A stretch of 64,000 nucleotides of DNA from Symbiodinium natans (taxonomy: Eukaryota; Sar; Dinophyceae; Suessiales; Symbiodiniaceae). The DNA is taken from positions 275,214 through 339,213 of the forward strand of contig CAJNDS010002495.1 in assembly GCA_905221605.1 (NCBI GenBank), in the 5' to 3' direction. A model generated the notes under the pieces. That model was given only the letters and a program-made list of their open reading frames with translations, ran no database searches and was not told where the DNA came from. Each line of letters starts with the position of its first letter. The first letter of the stretch is position 1. A program made the position numbers and the translations under genes. Shown here in pieces: positions 1 to 10,349 of the stretch.

Positions 1-2
1 AA

Positions 3-2846
3 CCCGACCCTAGTACTGCTTTGGCGACACAACTTGATAATGCATCTCTTCCTGAAGTGCACTCCATTGCTACTGATTCCGATGAGGAACAGAGACCGCA
101 ACAACATGAAGTTCAAACTGCGCTGAACTCTGAGAAGAATGGCTCTGATAGGGGCAGCCAGCCCCTTAAAGCCAAGTCTGACTTGAGCTCTGATTCTCAG
201 ATGCGAAGAGTCAAGAAAAGCCTCGATAAGCTTAACAATGCCAAGCCTGTCTCCAAGAGAAAAGACGGTAAAATTGGAAGCAGGAACAATCAAAGTAATG
301 CTGTCTCGTCGGAAGACTGCATACAGGTCGCACTCGGTGTTGAACGTTACATCATCTTATCGCTTTTTGATGGATGCGGAATATCACGTGCTGTCACCGT
401 TGAATGCCTCAAGCAACAACCAGTTGCGGCTGTAAGTGCAGAAAGTGACAGCGTCCTTCGCGCCCTCATATGCCATAAGTATGACTATGACAAAAGCCAA
501 AGATGGGCTCTTGACTCGCACCGTGTGCCATCGATCGCAATCGATGACGTTTGGACTCTACTTAAAGAGGATTACCGATTGCTGCGTGAATGTTTGTCTT
601 TCCTGGGAAGGACTCATCCACAAAAAACAGCCATCATCATTCCCGCCGGTTCCCCCTGCCAAGATCTCACGGTTGCAGGGTCCAGCTCAGGTGGATTAGG
701 ACTTCTGGGAGATCGCTCGCAACACATGCTTGTCTTATAGGCAATTTTGCTTGCATTCCAAAGCATTGAACCCAGTATCCTTCAGTGCGTGCACATCTTC
801 CTTGAAAATGCTGGGTCTATGAAGCCCATCCACCAGGACTTCATTCAGCAGATCTTCGGAATACGTGATTGTTGCTGCCATCACATTGCTGGAGCTACAT
901 TCGGCCATGTTGAAAGGAAAAGGAAATTCTTCACTAGATATGGGCAAATTGGCACCTTCAGCAACCGCCCCACTCCGTGGTTCCAAGGATGGCGTCCTGT
1001 TGCGGAACACATGTGCGGAATAAAACCCCCCGGCGAAAAACTAAAGCCTTGGCTTCGTCCCAAACGCTTTGATCGCGAGAGGGGGCTCCGATTGGCTGCA
1101 TACTTTTACCACCCCTCTGCCCTTCTTTACCATGTACCCAGCTTCGGCGGAGCTGAAGCTTTCCAGAGGCAATTCTCACAAGCGGCTAATACCTCCAATG
1201 GGGTTCCAAATCTACAATGGGAAAAATTTGTTCCTGATGGACCCATTGGCCTGCGCTTTGTAACAGATGTTCAGAAGCTTTCTCTTCAAGCGGATATCCC
1301 AAGCCTTGCAGCAATGGATCGCTTTGCGGAAGCTAATTACGAACTTCTCCGTGCAGAAAATGCCTTCCTTATAGGTGATAGTGGCATTCCTCCTTTCAGG
1401 GTTGCTCACTACAAGGAAATGTTGAGAGATGCTGAGCTCGATATCTGGCTTGCAGATGTGGAAGAACACATTAATGATATGTGTATTGCTTCCATTGTTG
1501 GGAATTGCTTCTACCCTGGTGCTCTCAAAGCTGCGATCAAATACACATCCCTTCGAGAGTTACTGAATGAAAACCCCGACAGTCATTGGAAACCGCTTCC
1601 CCTCTCACAGTTTCTCCAATACTGGCCTAGCTATGGCCAACAAGTTCTTGCTGCTACTACAGCTGTTAAGCTACAAGACAAGTTTTCGCATAAGTTTCAT
1701 GCGCCTTTTCCATGCGATGAACTTAATGCGGTTGGCTGGCTCAAACAAGGTTTAACTGTCAATAAGCCTGTTGTTCTGGAGTACACCCCCGGCCAAGGTA
1801 AATTCCAAGGCATTAGAGAGAGCGCGTCCGGCATTCCTAGAGGAATTTCCTTTGTGACGGAAACTCGATTCCATCAAACGCAAGACTTATTGCAAGAAAA
1901 AGGAATCCCATCGGCCATCCAGCGTGTCTTGCAAATGGTTGACCCTCAATTAAAGCTTTTGTGTGGATCGAGACGCAATGTCATGGCCAATTTGTGCAGA
2001 GAGACTGCTGCGAATCTCGGTGCCAAGCTTGCCTTACACTTTCTTGACTTCCCTGCACAAGGGTGGTGCCTGATCAGCTTTCTCAAAGCGTTGCATCTTG
2101 AGTTTGTCGCGTATAGAGACGAGTTCATCCCTCAATTCCTCCTTGTAAAGGGACAGCAAAATACCCTCTATGTGCAGCACTTGAAAGATGCTAACGCTGG
2201 CAAGAAGTCTCCGCCAGTCGACTTCTTCCTATATGTCGAACAAGATGATCATTGTGCCTTAGCAATGCTCAATGCTTCCCAGGCTCGTGATACTGTGCAT
2301 GCGCTTACCCAAGCATCGATCTTTGAGGTCGTTGACATTGAACGAAGAGGAGCCAGCCCTGGCACCTTCCTTCACAAAGTAATCCAAGAGAACAGCCAGC
2401 TACCAACGCCTTGTCTGATATTTGAGGGTAACGAAGCTGCCTTACACCTGCACGGCCATACTATCCTCTGTTCCCCTTACCTTGGGCAAAGGGAACTCTT
2501 TGCGCTCTTCTTAACCCCATACTTTGCTGAGAATCATACCAGTAAAGCCTTTGCTTCAGATTGCAACTCTAACGAAACCTGGCTTGGCGAGGTCTTGCGC
2601 GACTTCTCTTGCTTTGCTAAGCTTGCTCTACCGTGTCGACAGGCTGTGTATATTGGTATTGATGCACGAGGCGCACATTACACCACATATAAGCAAGGTA
2701 CGGTGCATCAACAGACTGTCACCCACAACAGCATCCCCTCCACAATTCCCACCCAAGAAAAGGCATTGCGCATTTATGTCTACGATCGGCAACCTGCTGT
2801 CTACCATTGCTTCTATGGGGTCCATCGGGACCCTTTGCCCCTATGA
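3..2846 (+). pseudogene. C5-cytosine DNA methyltransferase domain plus unassigned C-terminal region
   Basis: The frame is open from the window edge and is broken once, by TAG at 738-740, after which the same frame continues to TGA at 2844. Methyltransferase motifs appear in the family order: motif I LSLFDGCG (357-380, S-adenosylmethionine binding), motif IV GSPCQD with the catalytic Cys codon at 657-659, motif VI ENAGSM (804-821, canonical ENV changed to ENA), motif VIII ERKRKFF (912-932), and a motif X-like IVGNCFYPGA near 1494-1523. Motif I (LFDG) is closest in style to DNMT3. The 70 codons before the domain are polar and Lys/Ser-rich. After about 1540 I recognise nothing. The TAG lies between motifs IV and VI, so without readthrough only an inactive fragment is made. 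It could be a real mutation or a sequencing error. Confidence 0.8.
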
Positions 2847-2895
2847 CGACGATCCGTAACGTGGTGATTAAGGCAAGGTCTACGACCTTCCTTGA

Positions 2896-4689
2896 TCACA
2901 TGCACACAACAGCAAAATTTCCAGGCTTTATTGGCTTGCATTATTGCATCGCCTTGCAAATGCAAGTGCAAAACTTCTATTCTTACCAACAAGCCCTTCA
3001 AAAACTGCTGATATCCTTCTCCTCGACAAGACGCCTTGGGGGTCTAAGATTATTGCTGAGACTGCAACAATGTTGGGCTTTATCCTGCGTGGCCGCATGT
3101 CAAAATATGAATGGGAGCAAGCAACGTCTATTGATGAAATCCATTGGGTTGGACAAAGGAAAATGTCAGATGTTTCCTTGCGCATGCTGATCCTTGATAA
3201 GGCCTTGTGCAATATGTTGAGAAGGAATAAACAAGCTCTTTCCCTTACTGCATCAATGCCTGCCAGGATTCAATTCCATATGGCCTTCATTGCCTCTTGC
3301 CCTCTTTTCTGCAATTCCTTGTACGCCTTCACCAAAAGGCATATGCTCAAAGCACTAGCTATTGCCAGCTCAACTATTTTGAGGCGTCCCTGGATTCAGG
3401 CCAAACATATGGCGGGGGTTTTTGATTTTATCAAAGCGCCTAGGGCAATGGATCCTGAGATAGGCGCCATATTATCTAAAGTTGGCCTACTGCTGCGCTG
3501 GAGAGGCAAATGGGCTTTAAACGTTATCCTGCATGACCTTGAAAATGCGCATGCGGCCAACCTTCCCTTCTACCATTCGTTGCTTGTGCAAGCCAGGCAG
3601 GCCATTCAGAAATCAGTCTCATTAGGAGACTCACCAATCATTGAGCAGTTCAAAAGCAAGTGCCATGATGCCCTATCTGCTGCGCTGCCTCGAGTGAGCC
3701 CTCACTCAGGCGGTCGCAAGCTCAAGCAGGCGCAAATTGCGCTTAGAGCAGTGTTGCGCAATGCTGCTTGTGTTCAGGCGCAAGGATATCTTCGACAAAA
3801 AGTTGCGAACCACGCACATGAGAGACAGCTATGTGCCATTTTGCTTGCGCTAAACCTCCCGCCAAAGAACGTGGCTTCGGATGTCACTCGTTGCTACGCA
3901 CTTAGATGGGCCATTGTTGAAGAAGCCGATGCATATTTTGTGTACAGGCAATATGCCTCTAGGGACGAGCAATGTAGAGTCTGCCTACGCAAACAAACAG
4001 GGAAAGAGCTCCGGTATGACAATGGGTTCGGTAGCATGCCAGTCTGCAAACTCTGTCATCTCAACCAAAGCTGCCCTGATGACCTTGCCCATACCATCAG
4101 CTGCATGCTGCCTTGCTGTGATGTTAACCAAGCACCACTCCTGCAATGTGCGGCAATGCCTGGTGCTCCGGCTAGAACTATTACTTACAGAGCAGCTATA
4201 CCCAATGAGCACCAGTGTACTTTCATCCAAAGCCACTGCCTGCTCTGTGGGCTGGGAGCAAACACAACCGAGCATTGGCTTACGGCTTGCGTGGTCACCA
4301 AAGCCTCCCTCTTTATTGTACTAGTCACATTGGGATATGCTGGCACTGCCTCGTTTGACTCCCTGTGTCACACTGCCCTTTCTAAGATCAATGTTGAAGG
4401 AGGGATTGACAAGAAATTCTGTGCCGTCCTATTAGCATGGATTGCGACCATAAAAGAAGATATACCATGGAACAGCAATGTACCTGGCACCCTGGATGGT
4501 GTGAGACACCGCAACGGGCAAAACACATCAGTAACATACCCAAGCTCGCGTCGCGTCTTTGGAACACCATCCCGAGGGTGTTACTTCCCAAAGCATTACC
4601 GGCATGGTGGGTTGACACGGAACGCTGCAAGCCCTGTTGCAACGACGGAGGACTCCATATCGAGGTCAAGCATCCCCTTTCTGCCTTAA
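2896..4689 (+). pseudogene. Retroelement protein, region following the RT palm, with Cys-rich fingers
   Basis: This frame opens after TGA at 2893 and has no good ATG at its start, so it is a continuation of an upstream product in a shifted frame. The N-terminal part has the look of sequence downstream of a LINE RT active site (SKTADILLL, then TMLGFILRG, reminiscent of the N-x-x-KT and YLG blocks), but this is weak. Two Cys-rich motifs are clear: CRVC ... CKLC (about 3973-4050) and CLLCGLGANTTEHWLTAC (4237-4290), the latter of the C-x2-C ... H-x4-C type common at the C-termini of non-LTR retrotransposon proteins. Overlap with the next ORF at 4437-4689 implies a frameshift around 4480-4520. No function is claimed beyond retroelement origin. 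Confidence 0.55.
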
Positions 4690-5693
4690 TTAAAGCAAGC
4701 GCCCAAGGTATTACCGTCTCCCCCAGGAATGCCAATATAGGGGATGTCTTAGCAACATTAGATGCACAGCATTACTTGCTTGCACCTATGTATCAACAGA
4801 CCCTTGGCGTCCCGAATGTTGCTCTTTGGCCTAAAATGTGTCATTGCGGCAATCTGCGCCTTAAAGTTACGGCATTAAGGCCGATCCCTGCAGGTACTCC
4901 ACTCATTGTTGAGTTAAAACCTGTCAAAGATACCCACCTTGTTGCTCAATTTGACGGCAGCTGTCACGTGCAAGAAGGTATAGGTGGTGCGGGTGGTATC
5001 GTATGGTCGCCCGGACCAGTCCCGGTAATTCTTGAAACGATTGCCATCCCACTCCAGCCTTGTCCAGACTCTATGTTTGCGGAAATATGCGCCGCTGACG
5101 CAACGTTAGACAAAGCCTTATCTCCTGCTGCTAGCAATCAAATCAGGGAGGTTATCCTTCAGGGAGACTGCATCAACATTGTAAAGCACTTTGCTGGTGC
5201 CTTGAGACTACACAGGGAAGACCTAGTGCGAAAACTGGATAACATGTGGCAAAAGTTAACGCACACACCCATTACAGTGCATTGGTCATACGTCCCTCGC
5301 GTCGGCAACAAAGTCGCTGACCACCTGGCAGGAATCGCTGCTAACAGTCTCCGCTACGAAGCACCCCTTCATGAAGATGTCTTCTTTGACTCGGGTGAGG
5401 GTCAGCCTCATATGCAAATAAACACTGAATGCTTTCCGCCTATTCTGTTGCCTTCCAAGCAATGGCACCTGCAAGCTATACAGGACTTGCATTCCGGAGC
5501 TGAAATTATTTCTCTTGAGGCCCCCCCACTTTGGAATCCGGAACTGCTTTTGCGGTTTTGCCTCTACAATCGGATCAAGCCCCCCCCGAGCTTGATACAG
5601 CGTGGCCAGGGCTGGTCCAGTATCGAAGGCCATCATTGCACCCACAGGGTAGATATTATGCCATACGGCACTGGCAAACGAGTAAAAGGCTAA
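4437..5693 (+). pseudogene. RNase H domain of the DNMT retroelement
   Basis: An RNase H fold of the plant/retro type (RVT_3-like) occupies about 4941-5340. The four acidic catalytic residues are all present: FDGS (Asp 4953-4955), AEICA (Glu 5082-5084), QGDC (Asp 5166-5168) and NKVADHLA (Asp 5319-5321). It would degrade RNA in RNA-DNA hybrids during element replication. The domain itself is uninterrupted, but the product is joined to its neighbours only by frameshifts: at the 5' side near 4480-4520 and at the 3' side in a run of eight C at 5580-5587, where the sense passes to the next frame. Confidence in the domain is high; the element it belongs to is not intact. Confidence 0.85.
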
Positions 5694-6571
5694 CACGTTT
5701 CTTAGCCATCGGGCCGAACGCAATTGAAATCGACATGAAAGGTGCGCATTATACGCTTTTGCGCCTCCTTACATGTCACAGCCCTACTCACCCACCCCTC
5801 CCAACGTTGCTTGAAGCCAGGGAGCTATTTAGTAGTCACCTTGCACGCGCGCCCAAAGCACAAACAGTACAAACCAAGCACTTGTTGCAAAGAGCAGTTG
5901 GAATGGACAGCAATGCTTTCCTTCGGCATGTTTATGAAGGTAGTATTGCTGCTTATGCCATCCCCCCTGCCTTGGCAAGTTTTCTTGCACATTTGGTGCA
6001 GGCTAAAGCTACCCTCCAGGTTATGATCCAGCAAGGAATCCCATTTTACCAACCGGATGCAAGGGTCAACAACAGGAATTGGGCAACTTTTGCACTTGAA
6101 GCTGCGGAAAGCTTCGTAATGCGAAAAGGGCTCGCTGCAATGCTCCCGTACTGCGCAGGCACAGTGCTTTGGGTACATGACGGGGTGTACGTCAAAAATA
6201 GAAACGCAGTTTCACCCTTCATCGAAGGGGCTACTGAAGCATTGGTTCAGCTCATCCAGATGGGGCAGCACTGTCATCCACAGGTCACACCTAACCAGGA
6301 ATTTGCTAGCCTACAAGATGTCTTTGCTATTGCCACCACGAAGAGTGAATTTAATGCGGCAGTTGATGCGTTAAATGCTGCGGGTATCGCGTGTCATAAC
6401 CCTGCTCTCCCAAAGCACCCAAAGGCAACCACCAACAGGGTGTCCAAGCGCCTTATCCTGGAAGTTCAGGATATACTAGAGGTCGAGAGGCAAAGAGACG
6501 ATAAAAGGAGACGCGTTGATGTTACAGCTGTTCCGCGTAGGGGATTGTGGGTAACACCCCCCTCGTTGTGA
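5531..6571 (+). pseudogene. Unidentified polymerase-palm-like domain at the element's 3' end
   Basis: The real product probably enters this frame at the C8 run (5580-5587), so the first 18 codons are likely a shadow. The protein contains IEIDMKGAHY (Asp at 5732-5734) and, about 150 codons later, VLWVHDGVYV (Asp at 6179-6181), with an A/E-rich helix (FALEAAESFVM) just before the latter. A hydrophobic-D motif followed by a (V)HD(G/E) turn recalls motifs A and C of family A DNA polymerases. That is a resemblance of motifs only, and I cannot assign the family. The C-terminus is basic (DDKRRRVDV). It follows RNase H directly, which is an unusual place for a second polymerase-like unit. Confidence 0.45.
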
Positions 6572-6663
6572 TGCGTGTAGTTCCCATTTCAACCACCCTC
6601 CCTCTTTCGTGATGGCGGCACCTTTGGCTCAGACCAGTTGTGAACGCCCGGGCACAACCAAAC

Positions 6664-7299
6664 ATGCTCGCCGCCACACGCTGCCTCCTGGCTTGGCGTT
6701 ACCATGAAGCCATTGGTAGTCACTCCAGCACAGCTGACTTCGAGCTCACAGTCCTCCCTGCTGCAGCGGGAGGGATCCTCGTGGCTCTCTTAGAGGAAAG
6801 CAAGTCGAACGAAGCCCTTTCCCCGTACCATAAGGATCGTTTATATCGAGGCGTCTCCTTCGGTAATCCACAGATCATTCACGAGATCGTCGAAGATCTG
6901 GATGAGGAAAAACTCCTACTTGCATGGACTCTCATTGAAGTCATTGCAAGGCTGGACGCTGCCACTCAACCTCGCGCTACCGTGTCAATGGAATGGAAAA
7001 TAAGTTCATCAAATCTCCGTGCCATCTCGTGCGTTGGAGAACGTGCGCTTGCCCAATCACTTTCGGAGCACTTTTCTTTGACCCCCAAGTGGTCTTCAAG
7101 AGTTGTCGGGGCTTTAATCGGGCACAAAACTGGATGGGGTAGGGTAGATGCATTGCTCCAGGTCTTAACGCCAAGAGCAACAGTCATTGCCCGTGAACTG
7201 TGTGAGTGTGAACAATTCCCCTATCACTTCCTTTGGCCGTGGTATTCATACCTTGTTTCTTCTCACACAATAGATTCAGAGCCACGTAATTGGCTTTAA
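6664..7299 (+). CDS. Unknown protein, 211 codons
   Basis: The open frame begins upstream with GTG at 6640; the first ATG is at 6664. The product is mixed helical in character with EKLLLAW near the middle, and I recognise no domain. A similar string (QHLLLAW with acidic/hydrophobic spacing around it) occurs in the ORF at 11747-12352, so the two may be distant copies of one protein, though the match is short. Bases 6572-6663 upstream hold no ORF. It sits between the DNMT element and the triplicated module and may belong to either. Confidence 0.35.
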   Translation: MLAATRCLLAWRYHEAIGSHSSTADFELTVLPAAAGGILVALLEESKSNEALSPYHKDRLYRGVSFGNPQIIHEIVEDLDEEKLLLAWTLIEVIARLDAATQPRATVSMEWKISSSNLRAISCVGERALAQSLSEHFSLTPKWSSRVVGALIGHKTGWGRVDALLQVLTPRATVIARELCECEQFPYHFLWPWYSYLVSSHTIDSEPRNWL

Positions 7300-7592
7300 T
7301 GCCCCTGGCTGGACCCACCTCACTTTGGCCATCTGTTCGCAGACAGTGGAGCTATGTGCCAATGTGTCCACTGAGTGAGGGTGTGGTTGCCCCTTGTACT
7401 TTGTGCTTGGTGGGCTTTATTGCCGCTTATGGTACTTGTACCTTTACGTGCTCCTCTGTTAATTGCTTCGTTGGTGGATCACTGCTAACATTGTGATCAC
7501 CTACCCCTCCCCATCCGAATATAGTTAACACATGCATGGCAGTTATTTTGCTCAAGCGCTCGTTATGGGAGCACTGACCCCTAACCCGCGCA

Positions 7593-8609
7593 ATGGCCTT
7601 CTGTCTGGATTTGGCGCCGGATCATCTTAGGAAGATTCTTGGCTCTTTCATCCACACTTCGCCCTGCCTCTTCTCGTATGACAACAAATTCTGCATCTTG
7701 GAGACCAGTATTGCCTTCTGCATTATGCAGCTGGCTGGCACGGTCTCCATTCGTGCACACTTGGATGCCGATGTAAAGTCCTCCGAATTGGTTGGGGCTG
7801 CTCTCCAGCTTATCCACCGCTGTTGGTCCAAGGGACTTGCCCTCCAGTTAAGGGAGATAGATGGATGCGGATGCCTTGAGTGGCAGCAATGGGGGTTGCA
7901 AACTCTGCGCGCTATGGGTTCGGTGAGTGTGGCGTGGCATAATGTACTTGCTGGCCACATCGGGCAGGCGTATATAATTGCGCTCCCGGTAACACTGCAT
8001 GCATCTTGCAGAATTGCCACTACCACCCTGGGCAGCTACGAGGTGTTCTTTCTTCGGTTGAGCTCGCTGCCCTGTCTGCCTGTCTTCCGTCTTCATGCAC
8101 CTCTTCTCGCATACCAAAGGTCACCTCCCACCCTGCTTGCTCGTGCCAAACGCCCCTTTGGGCCCCTCCCAGCTGAGAATGGCACCGGTGCGCCACGAGT
8201 GCAAGAGTACCAGTTCACCACTCAAACGGCCTGCGCCTTTCACGAACAGGGTCTTGGTGCGACCTGTGCTTTCGTTGGCCAAATCTCCACCTTCGTCGTC
8301 GTTGAAGTTGGACTCGAGTTTGGATGTATGCTCAAGTACACCATGTGTTGCTCACCCTACACGCACGGAGAGTGGTACCTCCTCGAATCTACCCAACTCG
8401 GCGCTGAACTTCTTCCGCTCCTCCTGGAAAACATGGCCTTCCGACTTGATCTCAATCTGGTGCAAATCCAAGTAGTTGTCCAGGGACTGACCTTTGCTGT
8501 CCCTTTAGTCAGCTTTCTTGTTGATTGGCCTGTTGGCACGGTCTTTATTGCTGTTGCCTTCCCCTCCTTTGAGCACATGGTAGAGGCGCGTCCGGTCCTG
8601 GGGCTTTAG
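7593..8609 (+). CDS. Triplicated module, unit 1 (first 338 codons)
   Basis: It starts at an ATG (7593). The protein is hydrophobic without clear transmembrane periodicity and matches no family I know. It is homologous by eye to the ORFs at 8942-10343. Shared points in order are FCLDLAPDHL (unit 2 LSLDLSPVAL), a W-rich stretch (LEWQQW versus LHWRQL), GCML ... CCSPY (unit 2 GCMI ... CVAPF), and LVDWPVGTVF (unit 2 LVDWPVGTPF). A stop at 8607-8609 cuts the unit; its remainder continues at 8644 in another frame, so unit 1 is damaged. The preservation of the same blocks between units suggests past protein-level constraint. Confidence 0.5.
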   Translation: MAFCLDLAPDHLRKILGSFIHTSPCLFSYDNKFCILETSIAFCIMQLAGTVSIRAHLDADVKSSELVGAALQLIHRCWSKGLALQLREIDGCGCLEWQQWGLQTLRAMGSVSVAWHNVLAGHIGQAYIIALPVTLHASCRIATTTLGSYEVFFLRLSSLPCLPVFRLHAPLLAYQRSPPTLLARAKRPFGPLPAENGTGAPRVQEYQFTTQTACAFHEQGLGATCAFVGQISTFVVVEVGLEFGCMLKYTMCCSPYTHGEWYLLESTQLGAELLPLLLENMAFRLDLNLVQIQVVVQGLTFAVPLVSFLVDWPVGTVFIAVAFPSFEHMVEARPVLGL

Positions 8610-8643
8610 TAGGCGCCTCTGTGTTGTCAATCCGCCTGATGGG

Positions 8644-8967
8644 ATGCTCCCTCTCAATCTCACAATTGATCCAATGCTGCCGGTGCTAATGCTGCAAATA
8701 CTGATTGTGCAACACATGCGGCAACGGAGTGGTTACCTTGAAAGTCGGGCTTTCGTACTTTGCGATGAGCAGGGCTTTGTTGCGGACACGTGTACCAAAA
8801 TCCAAACAGCGTTCCATGAGGATGCGAGGGTACTTCTTAAGTACAAGTGCCTCACCTTCGAAGGTCACCTGTTTAGATTGGTCTCCGCCTCCCACAGCCC
8901 GCCACACTATACGACTCGTTGCCTTGCGGCTAAGTTTGAGCATGTCAACAGAGGAAGATTGCCTTGA
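8644..8967 (+). pseudogene. Triplicated module, unit 1 C-terminal part in a shifted frame
   Basis: The frame encodes VQHMRQRSGYLESRAFV followed by an FHEDARVLLKYK block. This aligns with VQAMRERSGHLECRSFV and FAPNANILLKMQ at the end of unit 2 (about 10195-10340). It therefore represents the missing tail of the 7593-8609 ORF, displaced by a frameshift and stop between 8607 and 8644. Unit 2 ends at a stop just after LLKMQ, whereas this copy runs on. Confidence 0.45.
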
Positions 8968-9361
8968 CAGCGACCCAAGGCAGCTTGAGTACGCCCGTAC
9001 TCTTGCTCTGCCGCAAGCTCTGTCTTTGGATCTGTCCCCCGTGGCCTTAATGCTGGTCCTAGGCAATGATCCTCTAATTCCTCTTTGCGGAGGTGGAGAG
9101 GACCCTGTGCAACGACTGACATCGTCAGTCGCGCAACGCCTTCTTGTGGATCTCTGCAACATCAAGGTTGTTCTTGCCCTGCCATTGCAGAGTGTTCATG
9201 GCACTGAAAATGCCGCTGATGCCTTCCAGGCTTGGCTGGGATGGAGCATAAGCCAAGAAAATAAAGATTGGCCAGGTCTCGGGCGGCCTAGACTTTCATT
9301 GGCACATGCTTCATTGGCGCCAATTGGCTATCCAGTCTGTGGCTTGTCTTGCATCAGTTAA
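8942..9361 (+). pseudogene. Triplicated module, unit 2 N-terminal part
   Basis: The ATG at 8942 overlaps the tail of unit 1. The segment LSLDLSPVALMLVLG matches the start of unit 1 (CLDLAPDHLRKILG), and the following 70 residues align loosely with it. The frame stops at 9359-9361, while the next part of unit 2 is in the frame opening at 9306, so one frameshift lies between about 9300 and 9360. Confidence 0.4.
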
Positions 9362-10343
9362 TTCGCACTGGTTCCGTCTTCTCTTGGAAGGTCTGAGGGG
9401 AATGCCCTTCTTGGCGATTCCCACGGGGGAACACGCCGGAGCGTTCTTTGGAGTCACGCCTCTTGACGAATGCACTTACGACGTCCATGCAGTTGGAGAC
9501 TTCCCACTCGCGAGGCTCCGCCTCCTCCGACTGCGTTCACCGTTTACAGCTGACTTTGCCAATCAAACTCCTGCAAGACAGCTTCTGGGCGGGCGACTTG
9601 CTCATGAGCATCATTGGCCTGCCCAAATGGACTCTCCTCACCCGCAGGCAGAGGGCCACTGTGGCAGTCTATGGCCTCGCACACAGTCCACCTTGCAGCG
9701 TCACGTGCCTGCCCTTTGGTCAGTCCGTGAAGCAGCTTCTCGTTGTAGGGTAAGGTATGCTGGTCTTGTTGCCAATCTCACCCTTGTCCGTGTTACTCAA
9801 CATCGAGGTTGTATGATTCAAATCGTTTGGTGTGTTGCTCCCTTTCGGCAAGAAGCTCTTGAAGGGGATACTCTCCAACTTACCACTCAACTTTTCCCTG
9901 CCTTATGTGCTTTGTGCCCGAACCGCCTGCACCCAGATCTCCTTGGGGTCTTCGCTGTCTCGCAGCTGAGCCACCTACCTGTCCCTCCGTGCTGTGCCCT
10001 GGTAGATTGGCCGGTGGGCACACCGTTCACTGTATATGCCTACAATGATCTCCTGGCTGTAAGAGCTGCGCATCCACCCGTCACTGTTGGCTGGCCGTCC
10101 TGGCACCTGCAGCTCCTCAACCCAAGCGATTGGAATGACCTACCTTGCCCTGTTTTGGCTTCCGGTAGCTGGCCTGTGTCCCTGTTGATGGTCAAATGCG
10201 TGCAAGCGATGAGAGAACGCAGTGGGCACCTCGAGTGTCGATCTTTTGTCCTGGCCGACTCACAAGGGGCAGTTGCGAGTCCTACGTTGGCGGTACGCCG
10301 AGCTTTTGCTCCGAATGCAAACATACTTCTGAAAATGCAGTAG
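9306..10343 (+). CDS. Triplicated module, unit 2 main part
   Basis: This is the best-preserved copy: a single frame of 345 codons carries the W-rich block, GCMIQIVWCVAPF (near 9810-9850), VSQLS, LVDWPVGTPFTVY (near 10000) and the C-terminal VQAMRERSGHLECRSF block. ATG at 9306 opens the frame, but its N-terminal partner lies in the overlapping ORF 8942-9361. No known fold or catalytic motif is recognised. The order of blocks is the same as in unit 1, showing a head-to-tail duplication of roughly 1.4 kb. Confidence 0.5.
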   Translation: MLHWRQLAIQSVACLASVNSHWFRLLLEGLRGMPFLAIPTGEHAGAFFGVTPLDECTYDVHAVGDFPLARLRLLRLRSPFTADFANQTPARQLLGGRLAHEHHWPAQMDSPHPQAEGHCGSLWPRTQSTLQRHVPALWSVREAASRCRVRYAGLVANLTLVRVTQHRGCMIQIVWCVAPFRQEALEGDTLQLTTQLFPALCALCPNRLHPDLLGVFAVSQLSHLPVPPCCALVDWPVGTPFTVYAYNDLLAVRAAHPPVTVGWPSWHLQLLNPSDWNDLPCPVLASGSWPVSLLMVKCVQAMRERSGHLECRSFVLADSQGAVASPTLAVRRAFAPNANILLKMQ

Positions 10344-10349
10344 GGACCC

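Larger units (their letters stand above)
1..6571 (+). mobile_element. Decayed retroelement carrying a DNA cytosine methyltransferase
   Basis: The stretch reads as one retroelement broken by several frame changes. In order it holds a C5-cytosine methyltransferase, a long unassigned region, the part of a reverse transcriptase protein that follows the palm (with two Cys-rich fingers), an RNase H, and a polymerase-palm-like domain. Retrotransposons with captured DNMTs are known from Symbiodinium (de Mendoza and colleagues, 2018), and the architecture here fits that theme. The left end lies outside the window because the first ORF is open from base 3. No LTR, poly(A) tail or target-site duplication was found, so the right limit is simply the last recognisable ORF. 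No RT catalytic core (YxDD) is visible; it seems deleted near 2846-2896, where two frames stop within 50 bases. Confidence 0.75.

Noticed and set aside
6600-6630. Sequence resembling the dinoflagellate spliced leader (CACCTTTGGCTCAG).
   Set aside because: Only about ten bases match and the 5' half does not; likely chance.
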